A DNA stretch of 64,000 bases from Halocynthiibacter sp. SDUM655004 (lineage in GTDB: Bacteria > Pseudomonadota > Alphaproteobacteria > Rhodobacterales > Rhodobacteraceae). Location: assembly GCF_026015885.1 (NCBI RefSeq), contig NZ_JAPDUG010000002.1, forward strand, positions 992,001 to 1,056,000, in the 5' to 3' direction. Under the pieces are notes generated by a model. That model had not been told where the DNA came from. It searched no databases and was given only the letters and a program-made list of their open reading frames with translations. Below, piece after piece: positions 63,183-64,000 of the stretch (positions within the stretch are counted from its first letter, which is position 1; each line of letters opens with the position of its first letter). The position numbers and the translations under genes were made by a program.

Positions 63183-63851
63183 TTATAGTCCGCTCAAGTC
63201 AAGTTCAGGATTTGCGCGTTCGACCTCGAAGGCTTGTGCTCCGTTTGGACCAATAGCCTGCACCTCGAGTTCGAGTGCGTTCTCGAAAGTTTCAAAATAG
63301 TCGAAAGTGATCTTAGTCAGAGCTTCAGGGTTTTCGCAAGTAAAGCTGTATTCGGCATGAAATTCGGAGTGAGCCGCACCATGTTCGTGGTCATCGCCGT
63401 GCTCATCATGCTCATGTTCGTCGTGCTCGTCATCGTGGCCGTGTTCGTCGTCGTGGCCGTGCTCTTCACCGTCTTTGTCGTGATCATCATCATGATCGTG
63501 CGCTTCATCATGCTCTGAATGGTCGTCGTCATGATGATCATCTTCCTCTAGGCCCGCATGGACATCAACTACTGCGCAGCCCGCCGCATCTGGGAGAACA
63601 AACAAACTCTGCGGCTCTTTCAAAACTGCGACTGCAGCCTCGACTTTTGCTCTATCTTCGGCGCTTTCCGCCATATATTCAAACCCAACAATATCCGCAC
63701 CAGGCGCATGTAACTCCATCGCAAGCGTGTTGCCATCGATTGCAAGATTGAGCTCACCAACGCCATGCTCATGGCTATCAAGTTCACGGGTTTCGTCGGC
63801 AAATACGGCGGTCGGGACAAGCGCCAAAAGGCAGACAATCGGTCGATACAT
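63183..63851 (-). CDS. ZrgA-like His-rich DUF2796 zinc-binding protein
   Basis: 222 residues: signal peptide MYRPIVCLLALVPTAVFAD, then LDSHEHGVGELNLAIDGNTLAMELHAPGADIVGFEYMAESAEDRAKV (DUF2796 start), a stretch of about 60 residues almost purely H, D and E (near 105-165), and a C-terminal AEYSFTCENPEALTKITFDYFETFENALELEVQAIG. It binds zinc in the periplasm for the ABC system encoded downstream, as in the zrg operon of Vibrio (from memory). ATG 63,851; a longer frame from 63,935 is open but has no signal. Confidence 0.88.
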   Translation of the reverse strand: MYRPIVCLLALVPTAVFADETRELDSHEHGVGELNLAIDGNTLAMELHAPGADIVGFEYMAESAEDRAKVEAAVAVLKEPQSLFVLPDAAGCAVVDVHAGLEEDDHHDDDHSEHDEAHDHDDDHDKDGEEHGHDDEHGHDDEHDEHEHDEHGDDHEHGAAHSEFHAEYSFTCENPEALTKITFDYFETFENALELEVQAIGPNGAQAFEVERANPELDLSGL

Positions 63852-63915
63852 ATCAAACTTCCAAATTGATTTCGCAATGGCGGCACAATGGCCGATCCAT
63901 CTGGAACTTTCAATC

Positions 63916-63928
63916 GTTATGTTATCAC
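63916..63928. promoter_or_regulatory. Zur-box-like operator of the zinc operon
   Basis: GTTATGTTATCAC is a near-perfect match to the alphaproteobacterial Zur palindrome core GTTATRTTATAAC (one mismatch), 65 bp before the ZrgA-like ATG. It predicts repression by Zur under zinc sufficiency. The Zur gene is not in the window. Confidence 0.65.
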
Positions 63929-64000
63929 ATTCCAATCATCGCAGATGACCGAACAAAATCAAACCTGTTATCTGTAAAATGCTAGCTTTTGACCACCGCC

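Noticed and set aside
63234-63541. Met/Val/Ile- or Met/Thr-rich frames over the His-rich gene
   Set aside because: These are artefacts of the low-complexity CAT/GAT/GAG codons of the ZrgA-like His/Asp/Glu region.

Overview
The window looks like a chromosome segment of a marine alphaproteobacterium of the Roseobacter group (Rhodobacteraceae). The inference rests on gene content (single-ATPase xylose importer with a ROK regulator, XylA/XylB, De Ley-Doudoroff galactonate genes, YchF, TrpA, L25, KdtA), moderate-to-high G+C in the core, tight ATGA overlaps, and alphaproteobacterial-style Zur and XylR operators. No species can be named from sequence alone.

Layout. (1) 1-17,800, sugar catabolism: a partial Gfo/Idh/MocA oxidoreductase and a small monooxygenase-like protein; the xylose importer xylF-xylH-xylG; divergent xylR followed by a secreted FG-GAP/CRTAC1 protein; the xylB-xylA-galM-diheme peroxidase operon; a MalK/UgpC ATPase and an IclR regulator; then a divergent SDR-dgoK-dgoA-lactonase operon. 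(2) 17,800-30,850, core genes: an FtsX-type ABC exporter pair with a divergent TesA-like esterase, waaA, a Crp/Fnr regulator, an orphan amino-acid-type binding protein with a RAM-domain protein, rplY, an MFS carrier, an L-lactate dehydrogenase, trpA, ychF and tRNA-Ser(GCU). (3) About 30,900-53,830, a genomic island inserted at the tRNA-Ser 3' end. An integrase lies beside the tRNA, and a 12-bp copy of the tRNA end plus a 20-bp near-identical arm repeat lies at 53.7-53.8 kb. Its first half is a mobilisation module: a relaxase with a gene nested in another frame, a zinc-ribbon GIY-YIG-like protein, a soluble FtsH-like AAA protease and several unknowns. Its second half is an AT-richer surface-polysaccharide cargo (Stealth phosphotransferase, two sulfotransferase-like proteins, CDP-glycerol glycerophosphotransferase, glycerol-3-phosphate cytidylyltransferase, LicD-like protein) broken up by decayed IS481, IS3 and IS66 elements. 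(4) 53,830-60,200, more polysaccharide genes (NeuD-like acyltransferase, ACP, FkbH, MsbA-like exporter, a second cytidylyltransferase). (5) 60,200-63,940, a zinc-responsive operon of ZrgA-like His-rich protein, ABC ATPase, ABC permease and two Tat-exported DUF3299 proteins, with a Zur-box-like operator upstream.

How they work together. The first region imports and degrades xylose, and probably galactose, under local repressors whose palindromic operators are visible. The island joins a mobilisable backbone to genes that would build and decorate a phosphodiester-linked (teichoic-acid-like) capsule. A diverged duplicate of its CDP-glycerol synthase gene lies just outside the proposed island end. 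Most noteworthy are the overprinted gene inside the relaxase, the membrane-less FtsH-like protease, the bounded tRNA-Ser island, the heptad minisatellite in a sulfotransferase gene, and the redox proteins wired into the xylose locus.
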